Shown here: piece after piece, positions 1 to 12,069 of the stretch | How the letters are laid out: every line of letters begins with the position of its first letter | How positions within the stretch are numbered: the stretch's first letter is position 1 | From: Piper betle | Lineage: Eukaryota > Streptophyta > Magnoliopsida > Piperales > Piperaceae | Reading direction: 5' to 3' | Assembly: GCA_033002965.1 (NCBI GenBank) | Contig: JAURVB010003478.1 | Coordinates: forward strand, 26,159-90,158 | DNA: 64,000 nucleotides | Notes under the pieces: model-generated | Told to the model about the DNA's origin: nothing | The model's input: only the letters and a program-made list of their open reading frames with translations | Databases searched by the model: none | Translations under genes and position numbers: made by a program

Positions 1-300
1 GGAATGGGGGGGCACGGTGCAGGCCGTCGGAGGGCGCCGGCAGGGCAGGAGGGGGGCGATGGGATGGGGCCCTGTGGCGGGGAGCGGGCAGCGGTGGAGG
101 GGCCACTGGCCGGGGGGAGGGCGAGGGTGGTCGAGCGGGCGGATAGGCAGGCGTGCGGATGGACAGTCGGGCGGGTGTGCGGGCTGGTGGGTCTCAGGCA
201 GTGTCTGGGGTGGCCTATAAAATCTGGGCCGTTGGATTTCAATCTAGCAGCCCAAATTTGCCACCGCATGGTGCACTGCCAAAAAGGGGAGCACACGATA
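1..300. repeat. GC-rich repeat, right end only
   Basis: Positions 1-210 are very G-rich on the plus strand, then change abruptly to AT-rich DNA. At about 209-240 a phrase built on GGGCCGTTGGAT is followed by an imperfect inverse match, the same kind of hairpin that borders the GC-rich element at 9905-10612. Both sit next to TA runs. I read this as the right end of a related GC-rich non-coding element cut by the window edge. Open frames here arise from base composition and are not called as genes. Confidence 0.35.
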
Positions 301-734
301 CAATTTATTTTCTATATATATATATTTGAAACCATTTTGGTACATGTCTAATTTGAACTTTTTTAGTGGGTGGCACAAAATAATATTTATATGTATTAAA
401 AGTAAAGTATATAAGTTGAAAATTAATAAAATTTTATCTTTTTTGAATCATTATGGCTTACTATTAGAGTTTTTTAAAAATATGCTAATAAATAGATATT
501 TTGAAACTAATTTTTATTATAATTACTTGGATAATTAAGATGAATATAATAGAAACATTAAATTTAGTTGAAAATTTATAATTATCCTAATTATTAATTT
601 TTCTATTTATCAATGTGGATTTTGGATGGTGGTATCCACTAAATTGCTCTAAATAAAACGTGTAGTTAGCTCACATGAACAATATATGAGGTGTAGCTCA
701 TATGTTTTAAGTCTCACTCTCTATCTCTCTTGAT

Positions 735-1080
735 TTTTCGGATATATTGAAATATTCGGATGGGACATAGATTTGGGGTTATCCAATCCAAATAGGTGAT
801 AGCATGTAAGATTATATTTTATAAATATTTAAAATGATATTTTATTATTATTTTTATCCATTTTTATATTAATATCTATATTATTTATAAGGCTCTCTCT
901 CTCGCTCTCTCTCTCTACACTTTTGGATATATTGAAATATTTGGATTGGATATGGATTTGGGGTTATCTGATCCGAATAGGTGATAGTATATAAGATTAT
1001 ATTTTAAAAATATTTAAAATAATATTTTTTTATTTTCTCTATTTTAATATTAATATCTATATTATTTATATTATTTTAGT
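735..1080. repeat. Two-copy tandem duplication, period about 185 bp
   Basis: A unit starting GGATATATTGAAATAT at 740 recurs at 925 with the same downstream order (GATTTGGGGTTATC, AATAGGTGATAG, TAAGATTATATTTTA, TATTAATATCTATATTATTTATA). The copies differ by scattered substitutions and are separated by a CT-rich run at about 893-915. There is no coding potential. The following sequence to about 1250 continues in related 'TTCGGAT' phrases. Confidence 0.75.
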
Positions 1081-1319
1081 TAACCAATTTTGATTCGGAT
1101 CAAATCCAAGTTTTGTTGATTCGGATTAGATATAGATATGGTAAATAAATTGGATGTAGCTTCGAATTTATGTCAGATTGAAGTCGGATTCAGATTCAAA
1201 TTTTCGGATTCAAATCAGATGTTCGATCTATATCTGACCACAAACTCAATCCTATTTACTTTCTTATATGCTTGTGTTTTTGAAACTAAATGGCAAGTAT
1301 TGGATCCCATTGGCGATTT

Positions 1320-1450
1320 ATATCAGGAGAAATATTATTATGTACCATATTGTGCCCAATAATTTATTTGCACCGTGTTTATCCATGCAAGGGGGAGCAT
1401 TAAAATAAATATCAAGTGATTCTCTTTCTTAACAATGTGACCTTTTAGAA
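1320..1450 (+). repeat. Dispersed repeat shared with a SERAC1 intron
   Basis: The order TATTGTGCCCAATAA ... TTTGCACCGTGTTTAT ... a G-rich stretch ... GCATTAAAATAAATAT ... CTCTTTCTTAACAA matches in order the segment at about 13725-13850 (TATTGTGCCTAATAA ... GTTAAAGTTAATATTAAG ... CTCCCTTTTC). This is an old dispersed repeat of unknown class. The layout is reminiscent of retrotransposon ends, but no paired terminus was found. Confidence 0.45.
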
Positions 1451-4400
1451 GTGAAGAAAATTTAATGCACAATGAAATATTGTAGGTGGAGAAGGTATTT
1501 TTCCTTAGGCCAAAATTTGTCTTGTTAAGAGGAGCACAACAAGGTATTTTTCACAGTTTTAGAGAGTCTAATCAAAGTGTTACGAGTTTTAAGGCGAATC
1601 AAAGAGATATTGAAGATCCAAATATAATCAAGAGAAGAGTATTCGACACAGTTGAAGATCAAATAAAAAGAGTTTTTATTCTATTCTTTTAATTTTTTCA
1701 TTGTAAATCATTATGCATCTTTCATATATTTTTGTTTTGGTTTGCATTTTTAAATTTTTACATGGTGATTTAGTATATGGTAGAAAGTAAATAGATCTTA
1801 AACCAAAGATTTGCTATTTTATATTTGTTGAAATTCACATTATTATTTTCCATAAAAGTTGAGTTTTATTGTGTTTAATACTTTTATTTGTTTGACTAAT
1901 TATTGAATTATAGTAAAATTTTGAAGAGAGAAACTATGTCAACTAATAATTAATTGAATAATAAATTAATTAACCTTTTTCTTAAAAGGATTTATAAAAT
2001 ATAACCATAATTTGAATATGATTAATCTAAATAGCAGTCGTTGAATGTTTACGTAGACTGTTTAAACCTTAGTCTAAATATGAACGGTAATGAACTGACA
2101 AGTCTTAATTCATCTTAGACTAAAGTTAATAGAGAATATACCTGAAACATGAATATTTGAAGTTAATAATTTTTAAGATAATTAATTAGCCCCAAAAAGG
2201 ATAATTAAATAATAAGAATTCTATCTCACTAAAAGTAATACTTAGATTTCTTCTTTAAGAATATCTTGTCAATGATTGGCATCTTGAGACACTGTAGCTC
2301 TAGATTAGATCTTGTTTTCTTTTTATGTTATTTTAGATTAGAACTAATAAATTAATGAAACCACAAAATTTGTTATTTTCTAAGACAATTCAGTTTGAGA
2401 ATCCTAATTGATTGAATAGCCTATCCTCATAGAAACGATACTTTACTCATTCATTATATTATTTGATAACAAGTAGTGCACTTGCTAATTACAATTACTT
2501 CATATTAGATAGGCAAAGCCAACGAATTGGGAGAGGTTAGTGGATATGTGAGAAAAGGGATGGGTGTGATGGGGGAAGGTTGGGAGCCACTGGGAGATAC
2601 GATGATTCTTTTGTTTATTAACAAGTTTATATAATGATTCAAGAGATACCCAAGATAAATTTTTATCAAATTATTTATTTTTAACAAATCTACTATTAGA
2701 GCATAAATTTCAAGGAATTTACTACTAAAATTGTATAAATCATGCATTAAAGTTGATCTAACTCAAATAAATCATCCAATTATTATATTAAATCGTCACC
2801 AAGGCATATAAAACTTCATAAAACATGTTACTATAATAAATCTATAGCTATTCATCATGAATTCAATAAACTAATATATGTAATTTTTATAAAACATGCA
2901 TACAAACATAATTACATGCAAAAATTCATTATTTTCATAATCAAACATACATACAACGAATCCAAACCTTATGAATTCATTGTACAATACAATTCTCCAC
3001 AAAACAATCAAATTCCATGATCCCTCCTCTCGAGAAATCATCCAAAGTCAATCACAATTCACATAATCATGGCACATGCATCTCCTAAACATGAATTTTA
3101 CATGATAACATGATGATTTAATGAGAAAATTGAGAAAAGAAGACAAAACATGCTAAAACCTAGCCGTTTCCTTTCCTGCCTTCTCAATGTCAGAAAAATT
3201 TTGAGAGAGAGAGTGAGATTGATCTTTTCTATATTTATATACTAAGAAACACAATTAAGTTGGGTATTTTCGGTATGCTACTCCAATTAATTAATAAAAA
3301 TCCAAATAGAGTTGTATTTATTTAAAAGGGATAACCACCTCTTATCTCAGCACTAATTAAGAGTTCTAAATCTTCAAAATACTATTCCAAACCTTCCTAT
3401 TCACTATAATTTCGTCACATTAAAATTCTCCTATTTTATTGATATATAAAAAGTCAATTTTACCCTTCCATGTCATTATCTAATAACTTATTTATAAGGT
3501 CAACTTGAAATGGTCATATCGCACTCTTTATAACTTTGTTTCATCCAATTATTTTTTTATTCGATTCCTTAGGATGTCTAGTTTCTTATCCTAAACTTTC
3601 AAAATTTGTTGACACGAATTCTAAGAGATATAAATTTTTTAAAGATGTGTCAAGTTTACTTAGTCTACTCCAACTCGATTAATTTGTTTTATCAATAAAA
3701 ATTTGACCCTACCTAGGATTACACACTTACACTAAGGTCAAGACTTCGACAATTAAAAACATGAGATGTAGGATAAGAAAAAATGAAGTTCAACCTTCAG
3801 TTAACCTTTAGTTAGTAGTTCAACAATTGAAGACATAAGGCTTCGTAAATAATCGAGAAGCGTGAAACTTTGCTAGATCTTCGGTTGAGAGTAATCTCTC
3901 GAAAGTGAGTCTGTTTGGTTTGATAAATTATGAAAGAAAGAAAAATAAAATGATTTGAGAAAGAAAAAGAAAAGGAAATAAATATTTTTTTATCTTTTTC
4001 TCTCATTTGTTTGTGTAGAAAGAAAAAAATTATAATATGACTTCACTTTCTATCATTTCCTTACATCTTGTGTGGGGAAATTATTTGTGAAGAAAATTGA
4101 TTTCTTTTCCCATGTTTGCTTGCAAACCAAATAGATAAAATGTGAAAAAACTATATTTTTCTCACATTTTCTTTCCTTTTCTCGCAATCTAAACCCAAGC
4201 TTTTTATTGGAAATTGAAAATTTTTTTTTGATATTACTAGACAAAGTGAAAATTTGATATAATTACCCAAAAAAGATGAAAAATATTTTGAATTATCTTT
4301 AATACCCCTAAATAGGTTTTTTTTTTTAAAAAAAAAGCTTGGATGAGCCTGGCCTTTGCTATTGGCCAATTTTTTTTTAAATATTTTTTTAAAGAAATAA

Positions 4401-4739
4401 GATCTGGCTAGGACAACAGAGGTGGCCAAATCCGGCCATCTACAGCAACCTGGCCATAGGGCAAGCATATTCTGAAGCCGCAGGCCAAATGTGGTCTTGC
4501 AGAGGTTAGATTTGGGCACAAACTAGATTTGGCTCGGGGCAACACTGGCTAGGTTATTTTATAAATGAGAGGGCAATTTTATCCTTACAAATTTTTTCCC
4601 TTATTCTACTAATAATACCTAATTTTCTTACCCTATGGTAATCTCAAAAACTTTTTCTTCTTTTCTAATAAAAAGTCTTTTCTTTACCATAAGAAATACG
4701 AAATTGATATCATTCTAAAGGCCCCATCTAATTAGAACA
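1451..4739. other. AT-rich intergenic DNA
   Basis: No frame with recognisable protein similarity was seen on either strand. At about 4320-4560 there is a stretch rich in GGCCA and TGGCC words with a poly-T/poly-A boundary, which looks like a decayed repeat. Short open frames are compositional. Confidence 0.6.
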
Positions 4740-5075
4740 AATTAATAGGCTTAATTATCTCTTTAAAATTGATTAATCAAGTTAAAGATTTTAAATACAT
4801 CTTCATTAATATAATAAATTTTACCTCAGTAGGAATTATGCGGAGGACTAACTTAACTTTTTGACAATGTTACATTCCACTAATTTTAAGGAAATTCTTT
4901 GATTGAATTTCTTTTATCTTGATATACTACTATATATCCAATATTGTCTTAGATTTAAGTGCAAACTGATGGGCTTAGTTATCTTTTTAAAAGTAATTAA
5001 TCAAGTTAAAAATCTTAAATACTTCCTTATTAATAATATTATATTGTACCATAGTAGGTATTTGATATAAAACTC
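4740..5075. repeat. Diverged tandem duplication, period about 229 bp
   Basis: The series GGCTTAATTATCT ... TTAATCAAGTTAAAGAT ... TAAATACATCTTCATTAAT at about 4748 recurs at about 4975 as GGGCTTAGTTATCT ... TTAATCAAGTTAAAAAT ... TAAATACTTCCTTATTAAT, each followed by a CAGTAGG/ATAGTAGG phrase. Old and non-coding. Confidence 0.5.
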
Positions 5076-6856
5076 ACTTGCTTTAAAATTTTTTTATGTG
5101 AGTCCTATTGGTACCTATTGGTAAAGAATTTAAATTTTCAATTTCATGCTATTTTATATTTTTTCCGTATAATTTCAAGTCAACAAAACAAACTCCCAAA
5201 AAAAAAAAAGATAATAAAGTTCCAAGCTACCCCCTCTTTGACTTGAAGTGAGTTTAAATTAAAGTCTATTAAACTCAACTCAAACTAAAAAGACAAATGA
5301 GTCAAATTTGAATTTAATTTGCCCAACCTATTCAGAAAACTTGACCCCTTAATAAATTTTAGAATGAGTGGCCTTGGCTAATAATACGATATGATCAAAC
5401 ATGTCATCGACATTTGAATTTAATTGACTTGATTATAGGTCTATTTAATTAACGTGAAATAATGTAAATAATTTTTATAAGAAATGATAATGCAATGAAA
5501 TAAAATGACAAAAAGAAATTAGAATTTTTTTATGTTTAGATAATAAGAAAATAAAATAAAAATAAAATATTCATTCTCACATCCACTAGTCTCCTAAAAT
5601 TTTCGTTAATATTTTTAACATTTTATAAAAAAATATTACTTTATAAAATTTTTACGTGGGCTTACTATAACTGAAATTAAAAAAAAATTTAACTAAATTC
5701 CAAGACATCCACATACAAAAAATATTATTAAACTCCAAATTTTATATTTCTTTCGTTCAATTTGTGGATAACCAACCCTTAGTACCCAAAAACTCCGTCC
5801 ACTCAGAAAACTCGTCCACTTAGCTCGGTGAACTTTGGAATTAGTGACCTCTGCTACTAACTCGAAATGATAAAAACCCAGGATGAATCGATTGGATCAG
5901 CGAGTTACTCGGCAAACTCTAAAAACTTGAACAACTCGCCTAGTCTGAAATGCCGCCAATGAAATTTAGGTGCATGCTGAACGAGTGAACTATGGCCGCC
6001 CAGTTGCTCTGCCAATCATGACGTGCGGGTCGGTCCAGTTTATTCACTATTTAATGACTTTAACTCAGAACTAACCGAACCGGCAATTTTGTCATTATTC
6101 AACTATTCACTAACTCAATAATAAGCAAATATCACACTTAGTTGGATATCATAAAGATAATCTAACCTTTCTGGCAAAAAGAACTCGATTAAGAATTATT
6201 GGCTCTGAGGTTCCCATATAGCTAAACTACGGCCAGGATATTGATGAATACAAATTTGCAATCTGTCTTAAAAGAATGGGGAAAGGAAGACCCAACTTTG
6301 TTTAAATAAAAAAGCATATAAGCCCCATCTAACAATAATTGCTTGTAACATAACAAGTGCAAATAGCAAAAGCCCTATTGGAAACCATTTTATGGCAAGA
6401 AGCCAAATACTATAAATTTCCTGGGGAAAAAACATCACACTACTAAATTTTGGCCTTGCTTACAATTCTTGTACAAAAATACGGCCAACCTGCTTGGCAG
6501 AACCACGGTCAAAAGACATTTGTCAAAAAAATTTTTATTGCAAAGGAAACAAAATAGTACCATCATTTGCTGAGAAAGCTAGACGTGATCGAAAGATATG
6601 CACAGATTATATTCATAACTTTTCAACGATCATATATATATATATATATATATGCTTCTAAAATCACAAATGAAAGGATCCTACCTAAATATTGAATTCG
6701 TGGCATCCGTGTGAGAGGGTGGACAGGGATTCCAGCACGAGCACAAAGTCATCACAGCAACTCACTTGGGCAGAAACAGTTCTCTAGATGTGTCAAGTGC
6801 AAAGACTGTTTTTGAGTCCTTCAGTTTTCCATCCATGATAACAAACAGACACTGCT
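5076..6856. other. Intergenic DNA downstream of the heme oxygenase gene
   Basis: AT-rich, with a (TA)n microsatellite at about 6632-6652. The last few hundred bases before 6857 would contain the 3' UTR and polyadenylation region of the minus-strand heme oxygenase. No other gene seen. Confidence 0.5.
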
Positions 6857-9622
6857 TCATAAAATGATCAAGCGAACTATTTGTCCAGACATTCGAAATG
6901 ACTTTGCAGCTTCCCTAAGGCACCTATTTTTCTCATCGCGAGACCAATGCTGCATTGGCAGAATTACATAGGCAGAATTTTACAGCCATTGAAAAACAAT
7001 ATTTCATAATCAGGAAACAAAAAAAAGAAAGCCACCTCTCCAAGTTTGTTCAAATTGTCTCGCACTCTTCTCAGTAACTCCGGTGCATTCCCTTCCCATT
7101 GATTAAACATAAATTCTTTTCCATCAAGAAGTTTCTCCGACACCTAAATAAAAGAGAAACAACCACTGTAACTGGGCAAATTGAAGCAGAAAAATCATAT
7201 ATTTTCAAAACTCAAAATATTACTGGGCAAGATTGTGTAAAAATATAAATCTAAATCTAAAGAGCATTTACAATCTTCTTTTCAAGGAAATCTACAGTTC
7301 AGTATCAGACAGACTATAAATAAGCAGAGAAGAACCCACAGGATGATTTAATCAGGATAATGATATTTATTGATTGCTATTCTAATTTAATCATATACAA
7401 ATAGCCAACAAATCAAATTCCAAAACTGTAAATCCATCATTCATCACTTCGATGACTACCAGTTTTCAAAGATATATTCAGCCAACGTCAATGCTTTGTA
7501 AACTAAAAATGTATGTGTTAAAAAGCAAGACCGATGCATATCTATGGTTTATCTTCTTCCTCATTCTACCACCAACCAGTGCTAGCCACAACCAACGACC
7601 ACTCAACCTCCACTGCTTAATTTGGAGATCTCTTTGCTTGATCTCCACAAGTATTTTATCCCATTTTCTTCCCAGGTTTTGCAGGATTGTAACAAAAAGC
7701 ATCACGAGCGTTATGAGCCAACATATACAATTGCAAAGATTAAACATTTATGAAAGAAGCTCCTGACCATGATTTTGTAACCAAGATGCAAACTTCGCCC
7801 TATTAAATAAAAACTTTCTTCCTTCTAAATAGACATTTCTCACTTTTCATGGCATACTTGAAGAGGTTAACACATTTATTGATCAAGGAATAGAAATTTG
7901 ACTGTGACCTTGCACGTCTTCCACCAATTTTCAGTTTCTTCTTTACTTTTAAAAGACAACTTTTTAGCATCACACTCACTCACCAAACCAGTTAGTAGTA
8001 TTAGTATCGTTGGTAATCTTCAAAATCATTAAGGAAGAAAAGATGGTTAAGAACTACTTCATGGCAAATATGAAACCCACGATCTTACACAAATAGATGT
8101 GTCCCAACATTTTCCACCAATTGCAGAGGAGAAAATTAATCTGAATTAACAATACACAAAAAGTACCTGTCTTGCTATTACTTGACCCCCTGCAATATGT
8201 GAAAAGTATATGTTATAGAAATGACATAGAAATGAGGGAGCACTGCTTTCAGAGACCTCCTCCAAGTACTTGGCATAGGCCCTTCCAGGTGACCCTGGCT
8301 CAGGAATAGAAACCCTTGCTGTCCTACCCATTCCAAATCCATGGAAAGGCCTTGCGTCCTCTCCAGACCAGTCTTCCTAAAGTAGGCATCTGCCACCAAC
8401 AACAAACACCAAAAATCAATAAAACACAGCCAAATCTGCACATCTACCTTAATAAAATGGAGTCAATGTCACACTCTCATGAAATGTAGGAGTTTCAACC
8501 AATCAAAACACAAAAAGTTAAATTAAAACAAAAAAAGTCATTATATCCTATCTCCTCATTCAATTAGAATTTATCTTTAAAATCAATGTCTATCTAATAC
8601 CACATCATTATTATAGTCATCTTCCCACCAACAACAAACAATAAAAATCAATAAAATACAGCTAAATCTGCACATCTACCTTATCTACCCTTACTAATAA
8701 AAAGAGTCAAAAGTTGCTCTTTCATAAAAAGTAGAAGATTCAACCAATCAAAACACAACAAAAATAAACTAAACAAAAAAATCGTCGTTATAGCCTATCT
8801 CCTCCTTCAATTAGAATCTACCTTTAAATCAGAGTCTATCTGACATCACATCATTATAGTCTAAGTTATCATTCAAGGAGAGTCTACCTATATAATTAAA
8901 ATCTATCTCTATCATAAGACGCACACAGCACGGCATCTTGCCTAGTTAATAATAGAATGAATGGCCACTAAAATTTGGCGGCCTATCTTTGATTCTAAGA
9001 GATTTGTCCAAACAGTGTTTAGCAACAATGAAAATAATAAAATTAAATCAAGCAAATTAAGTAATGCCATACCTATATATATATATATATATCCATATAA
9101 TAATTTTAAAAATGTAACCTTTCTAATTTTTTAAAATAAACTTTTTCTAAATCAAAATAACCTTTCAAAATCTAGCTAGTATTGAAAAAAACGTACGAGA
9201 AAAAAACATACAAGCGACGTCTTCGGTCTCCTCAACAATGCGCTCGAGGGTGGAGAAGACGAGCCGGCTATCGACGAGATACTTGACGAAGCCGTCCATG
9301 GACGGCCGCCAGGTCTCCTCCTCCACCTCCTCCGCCGACGGAGGTTCCTCCTCCCCATTATCCATCTCAATAGGGTTGGGGCGGAGCCGCATGGCCACGA
9401 ACCGCATCTCCTCGACAATCCCGCGGCTCTCGCCGGGGTACTGCTTGCGGTACCGCTTACGCTTCTTGACGATGGTGGGGGAGGGGCGAGGGAGGCCGCG
9501 GGGGAGGAGTCGGCGCCGGCCGGGGTAGGGGAGCAGCGGCAGGGGAAGAAGCGGTTGCGAAGAGGAGGAAGAAGAGGAAGGGGCAGCTTAGGGCATGGCG
9601 GAGCGGAGAAATGGAGCAACAT
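6857..9622 (-). CDS. HO2: Heme oxygenase 2-like, plastid-targeted, four exons, with apparent frameshifts
   Basis: Exons by homology and GT-AG sites: 9212-9622, 8167-8389, 7036-7143, 6857-6949 (TGA at 6857-6859). The N-terminus resembles a chloroplast transit peptide (Ser/Pro/Arg-rich, ATG at 9620-9622). The mature part begins near KRYRKQYPGES, then EEMRFVAMRLR, an acidic spacer (NGEEEPPSAEEVEEE), GFVKYLVDSRLVF, YAYFRKTGLER across junction 1, SIPEP, CHFYNIYFSHIAGGQVI, VSEKLLDGKE, LNKLGE and finally HWSRDEKNRCLREAAKSF ... GQIVRLIIL. Plant heme oxygenases cleave heme to biliverdin in plastids for phytochrome chromophore synthesis. The Arg after RL, where HO1 proteins have the heme-ligand His, and the acidic spacer mark the HO2 class, whose catalytic role is doubtful. 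Two apparent 1-nt losses, in the C run at about 9475-9490 and in a G run at about 8311-8315, break the frame. They may be sequencing errors or early decay. Confidence 0.85.
8391..8945. mobile_element. Helitron-like non-autonomous element with duplicated 5' part, in HO2 intron 1
   Basis: Two head-to-tail copies of about 233 bp start with ACCAACAACAAACA (about 8394 and 8628) and each include a TCTACC...TAATAAAA phrase, (A)TCAACCAATCAAAACAC and CCTATCTCCTC. The segment ends near 8945 with a GC-rich stretch GCACACAGCACGGCATCTTG followed by CTAG and T. A TC start, a hairpin-like GC-rich 3' end, CTAG and a following T are the layout of plant non-autonomous Helitrons, and two 5' ends sharing one 3' end is known for that group. 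Class assignment is inference. Confidence 0.4.
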
Positions 9623-9739
9623 CTCGTCGTCTTCCCACTGCAGAGCTTGGCGTTGCGGTTCCTACTTGAACTTGTTAAAACAGCTTTACTACCCCGCGAC
9701 ATTAAGGACTTGTTTACCCGCCTCGTATGCAATTAAAAT

Positions 9740-9904
9740 TGTCATTATTTATTTATAAAAAAATATCATGACTTATATAAAACAAAATTATTTGTAAATT
9801 TATACACATCGAAAAAGAGTCAAACAATGAATATCATTATTATATTATATAAATGAATGAAATCCAAAACTATATATATATATATATATGATCACTTCTA
9901 TATA
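9740..9904. other. Upstream region of HO2
   Basis: AT-rich sequence upstream of the heme oxygenase start with a (TA)n run at about 9870-9890. It should hold the promoter and 5' UTR, but no TATA or other element can be assigned with confidence among the many TATA-like words. Confidence 0.3.
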
Positions 9905-10612
9905 TATATGAGGGAAGCGCATCTGTGCCACCTCTTATTCTGGGCCGTCCGATTACAAAGACGGCCCAGATTTATTAGTTTTTTTTAAAAAATAATTTTA
10001 ATTTGATCTGGACCGTCCAATTAGAAGGACGGTCCAGATGATATGGAGGGGCGGAGGCGGAGCGCCGCCGCCGTGGCTGGGGAGGGAGGGCGCCCAGATC
10101 TGGCCGCCGCCAGATGCGGGCGGGCAACTGCGGCCGACTGGCCCGACAGGAAAACTTTTGTGCCGCGGACTGGGCGGCGGCGTTCGCGCGGGGGAGCGAG
10201 GAGGAGGGAGGGCGAGGAAAGTGTCCTCTCCCTCGCGAAGGGGTGGCGGCCGCGGGGGCGACGACGCGGCAGGCGGTGGTGCCACATGGCGGCGACGGCG
10301 AGGGGGGTGCGACGCGGCAGCTGGACACGGGGTCGATGGGGAGCAGGCCCGCCACCCCCGCCCTCCCCTCGACCTCCCCCACCCCGCCCACCTCCCACCC
10401 GCTGCCTACCACTCTCCTCCAACCCCCATGCCGCCCTCGCCCCGCCTCGCCCATCCCCCGCTCGGTTGGCCGCAGCCGGATCCCGGCCGCTGGTGAAGGA
10501 GGTGGTGGAAAATTTTTTTTCAGCAAATTTGGGTCGTCCGATCATAAAGACGGCCCAGATTGTCCTGGCACAGGTAAGGATTTCCTGCCTCTTGCGCGGG
10601 AAACCTTTACCC
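9905..10612. mobile_element. GC-rich element bordered by perfect hairpins, inserted in a TA run
   Basis: A GC-rich core (10040-10500) is framed by short inverted repeats. H1 at 9939-9970 is TCTGGGCCGTC...GACGGCCCAGA. H2 at 10006-10039 is a perfect 13-bp stem, ATCTGGACCGTCC...GGACGGTCCAGAT. H3 at 10528-10559 is GGGTCGTC...GACGGCCC. The outer ends resemble each other in inverse orientation: CTGTGCCA near 9923 and TGGCACAG near 10564, each about 10 bp outside its hairpin. Both edges abut (TA)n. This looks like a non-autonomous DNA transposon carrying captured GC-rich sequence. Open frames on both strands are low-complexity Pro/Arg/Gly-rich and are not called. Confidence 0.5.
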
Positions 10613-10620
10613 TATATATA

Positions 10621-10668
<48 letters not shown>

Positions 10669-11017
10669 AGTGAACTACCACTCATATAACTTATATAAAT
10701 AATACTTCTAATTCAAATGCATTTAGTAAGTCCTAGATTAGGAAGTTTTATATGTATAGAAAATATAGTGTATAAGTAAGATGTCAGTAAAATTTTATCT
10801 TTTTATTTGACATCAATGGGACATGTTTTTTAATTTTTAAAAAATAAATTAGTTTAAAGATATTTTAAAATTAATTTTATTATAATTATTTTGATAATTA
10901 AGAAAAAATAATAAAATTATTAAATTGAGTAAAAAATCTATACTCTTATTATCTATTTTGTAGTTATCCATTAAATTACTCTAAATAAAAAGTATAACTC
11001 ATTATGAGTTGTAGCTT

Positions 11018-11050
<33 letters not shown>

Positions 11051-11960
11051 TTGCAATGTTGTACATCATTAAATAAATTAATAAAGAGTTTTTAATTACC
11101 TTTTTTGGTTTCTTTAACTCTCTTTTCTATGGTAATTTTTTTTTATATTATATAATATCAACCTTTTTTTCTTTATTTTTCTCTTCTTTTTAAATGCACA
11201 TAACATCTTATATATGACTATACATAACATTTTAATATCTATTTTCCTATATTACTATAATACAATAACATAAATAAATACTAATATTTTTAGCTCTAGT
11301 AATTGAGTGACACTGGTACATATGAAACTTGCAAAAAAGGAAGAATTTGTTGTTTCAAACTTCGTCGCCTTTATTTGATGTTTTCACCGTCTATGGCTGC
11401 CCGGCCTGAAGCCACATAGGAATAACATGTGCATTATTTTTTGATTTTTATTTTGTTTTAAAATTTCGGGAAGGAAGATCAACTTGTAGTTTCATGGCAA
11501 ATTTCAAAATTAGTTACCATGTAAAAGACTTATATTACCGTTTTCGCTTTGACACAGGATATTAAAGTTGAGTTCACTAAATAATGAAGGTTTTTTGATC
11601 ATGTAGAATGAGCTCAAACTTGTTTTGCTTAAACGTCAAATTTAAACTTATGAGAAAAATTGTCCTGGCAAATGTGAATTTAGCAAAGCACCAAAGATTT
11701 CGTAACACCAAAAGAAAAGTGTTCATAAGCTCATAGAAGTATTTTGTTACTTTTCCTTAAAAACAAAAGCGTTTTTGTAACCATTTTCTTTACAAATAAA
11801 AGTGAAAAAAATGCTTGAAGCTACTTGAGAGCATCCTAATTATAATCATACGGTAACTTCATGGTATTTTATAGCTTCATTGCTAAAAAAATACGTTACA
11901 ACAGCCTCCTTACTAAACCACATGTGTACAAAAAGATATTGTCGAACGAAAATAATCTTT
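10613..11960. other. Intergenic DNA with TA microsatellites
   Basis: (TA)n tracts at about 10612-10661 and 11019-11042, the latter running into CACACA. Otherwise AT-rich with no gene. The segment separates HO2 from the 3' end of the SERAC1-like pseudogene on the same strand. Confidence 0.6.
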
Positions 11961-12069
11961 TCATGTACAATTAGCCTTCAACTTCTGCAAAAAGGTTATC
12001 ATCTCTGTATAGGCCGGATCCGAGCGACTTACTGGCTTATGAATTTATATGGTCAGTTGCCTCGAGAAC
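11961..12069 (-). pseudogene. SERAC1-like pseudogene, last exon
   Basis: After an AG acceptor (12070-12071 on the complement) the frame reads VLEATDHINS, the expected hydrolase His region, then hits a stop because two bases are missing. In the shifted frame it continues as KPVSRSDPAYTEMITFLQK to a TGA at 11961-11963. The exon has its expected place and length. Confidence 0.8.

Noticed and set aside
4..351. 115-codon open frame at the window start
   Set aside because: Gly/Arg-rich reading of a GC-rich repeat that ends in TA repeats; no similarity seen.
4320..4560. GGCCA-rich segment as a possible gene fragment
   Set aside because: No consistent frame or domain; similar wording at 54340-54530 suggests a dispersed repeat, too weak to define.
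7452..7766. Open frames on both strands within HO2 intron 2
   Set aside because: They lie between exons at 7143 and 8167, have no recognisable domain and overlap each other on opposite strands.
10038..10702. Several overlapping open frames of 95-219 codons on both strands
   Set aside because: All are Pro/Arg/Gly/Ala-rich consequences of a GC-rich core with few stop codons in any frame; no domain, and frames run into TA repeats (poly Tyr-Ile).
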